A stretch of 7,190 nucleotides of DNA from Deltaproteobacteria bacterium (lineage in GTDB: Bacteria > Myxococcota_A > UBA9160 > SMWR01), in contig JAJDAM010000657.1 of NCBI GenBank assembly GCA_029261905.1, positions 1 to 7,190 on the forward strand, read 5' to 3'. A program made the translations under genes and the position numbers. The notes below the pieces were generated by a model, which was given only the letters and a program-made list of their open reading frames with translations, made no database searches and had not been told where the DNA came from. Below, piece after piece: positions 6,245 to 7,190 of this stretch. Within the stretch, counting starts at the first letter, position 1; each line of letters starts with the position of its first letter.

Positions 6245-7190
6245 ATGGGTGACGAGCGGACCCCGGATGGGGGGCGGAGCACATCGCGTCACCTGATCTG
6301 GGTGGTGGTGCTGATCGTCGGGTTCTGGGCGGGATCGTGGCGCGCCGGTCCGGGGACGGACGATTTCGCGGGCCATGTGGGTCTGCTGTCGACGCTGTGG
6401 GATCAAATCGTCAGCGAGCGGGCGCTGCCGCTGTGGACATCGGATTGGTACTCGGGCGCATCGATGCTGCTCACCTACCTCCACCCGCTGTTTTCGCTGG
6501 CGGCACTGGCGCCGTTCGCGTCGATGTTCGGGTCGATCGAAGGCTTGTGGATCGGTGCGACCTTCTATCTGGTTCTGTCGGGCGTTTCGATGTTCGTATT
6601 CTGCCGCGCATTCGGCGGCTCGAGTCGGGGTGCCGCCATCGGCGCGTTGATTTACGCGTTGCATCCATCGGTCTTCGTGTTCGTCGGTGGCTCGGGTCAA
6701 ATCCACCAGCCGGTGACGATGGCGATCATTCCGTTGGTCTTCCTGGCGTGGCTGCGGCTCGCCGAGCAGACGACGCCAGGTCGCGTGGTCGCGGCGGCGG
6801 TCGTTTCGGCACTGTTGTTCTACGACATGCAGCGCTTCTGGATGGTCTTCCCGTTTGCATTGTTGTTGTACGCAACCGCGATCCCCACGCCGCGCGAGTC
6901 TGCGACCCTTCGCAACGTGGGCTTTGCGTTGATCGCCGTTGCCGCCGTGATGACGGGCCTGTTGTTCTTTCCCGCTGTTCCCGGACTCGCAGAACGCGAG
7001 CTGTTGCAATGGCACCATCCCGCTTCTCTGGAGCTGTACCGAGAACGCAATTCGATTCCGGGTTTGCCCGCTCTGGTCGATCGCGACGGAATACTCGCTC
7101 GCAGCCTGGAGGGGCTCGCGCCGGTGCGCTTTGCCTCGCTACCCGGCCAGTGGTACCAGGGGCTCGTGGCGCTGTGTTTCGTTGGGCTCG
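6245..7190 (+). CDS. Polytopic GT-C / PTPS-related (YfhO-like) membrane protein (3' partial)
   Basis: The frame runs without a stop from ATG 6245 to the right edge, 315 visible codons. My translation shows a short cytoplasmic-like N-terminus, a first hydrophobic helix (about 17-33), then the acidic loop GTDDFAGHVG (37-46), followed by about six further hydrophobic segments (roughly 74-95, 100-122, 128-147, 157-172, 180-212, 224-246). An Asp pair and a His just after helix 1, then PLW (62-64) and LHPLFSLAALAPF (79-91), are typical of GT-C-fold membrane glycosyltransferases and of the 6-pyruvoyl-tetrahydropterin-synthase-related membrane domain family. The inferred role is transfer of a sugar from a polyprenyl-phosphate carrier on the periplasmic side, with D39/D40 as candidate catalytic acid. 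A TGA lies in frame four codons upstream, so no earlier start is possible; the ribosome binding site is weak (AGAGAG, about 14 nt away). Full length and C-terminal domain are not visible. Family assignment is moderate; that it is a multi-pass membrane protein is clear. Confidence 0.75.
   Translation, partial: MGDERTPDGGRSTSRHLIWVVVLIVGFWAGSWRAGPGTDDFAGHVGLLSTLWDQIVSERALPLWTSDWYSGASMLLTYLHPLFSLAALAPFASMFGSIEGLWIGATFYLVLSGVSMFVFCRAFGGSSRGAAIGALIYALHPSVFVFVGGSGQIHQPVTMAIIPLVFLAWLRLAEQTTPGRVVAAAVVSALLFYDMQRFWMVFPFALLLYATAIPTPRESATLRNVGFALIAVAAVMTGLLFFPAVPGLAERELLQWHHPASLELYRERNSIPGLPALVDRDGILARSLEGLAPVRFASLPGQWYQGLVALCFVGL

Noticed and set aside
6212..7018. Minus-strand open frame of 268 codons at the right end
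   Set aside because: Its translation is rich in Gln, Arg and His with no domain, whereas the plus strand encodes a coherent polytopic membrane protein there.
1..7190. Mobile element, CRISPR array, prophage or defence system
   Set aside because: No transposase, integrase, terminal inverted repeats, target duplications, spaced repeats or recognised defence domains were seen; the STAND ATPase is fused to a zinc ribbon and cyclase in a known signalling architecture and has no effector neighbour.

Overview
The window is GC-rich (estimated a little over 60% by eye) and densely coding. It contains six protein genes. The first and last run off the window edges. Codon choice and gene families (a membrane-fused spermidine-synthase-like protein, a zinc-ribbon/cyclase/AAA sensor, a PAPS sulfotransferase of the Sulfotransfer_3 type, and a GT-C-like membrane protein) would fit an uncultured deltaproteobacterium-like lineage (Myxococcota, Desulfobacterota or Binatota). 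No marker gene is present, so this is a weak inference.

Layout: (1) 1-1325 (+), the 3' part of a spermidine-synthase-like SAM-domain protein with a C-terminal membrane bundle. (2) 1335-3425 (-), a 696-residue zinc-ribbon, class III cyclase and AAA/STAND ATPase protein, convergent with gene 1 across 9 bp. (3) 3426-3592, a divergent promoter region with a perfect 10-bp inverted repeat. (4) 3593-4843 (+), a PAPS-dependent sulfotransferase. (5) 4851-5390 (-), a small DUF1232/YkvA membrane protein with a very basic C-terminal tail, convergent with gene 4 across 7 bp. (6) 5391-5698, a non-coding divergent region with a 14-bp perfect tandem duplication and two short hairpins. (7) 5699-6163 (+), a glyoxalase/VOC metalloenzyme with a complete H/E/H/E metal site and a strong ribosome binding site. 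(8) 6245-7190 (+), the 5' part of a polytopic GT-C/PTPS-related membrane protein.

The genes do not form one obvious pathway. Strands alternate, so most genes appear to be independent transcription units, and only the VOC gene and the GT-C-like gene could be cotranscribed. I see no mobile element, CRISPR array, tRNA, rRNA or toxin-antitoxin pair, and no convincing undescribed multi-gene system. The points most worth checking are the altered nucleotide-binding residues and missing TPR tail of the cyclase/ATPase protein, the inverted repeat between that gene and the sulfotransferase, the structured leader of the VOC gene, and a roughly four-fold excess of GATC.
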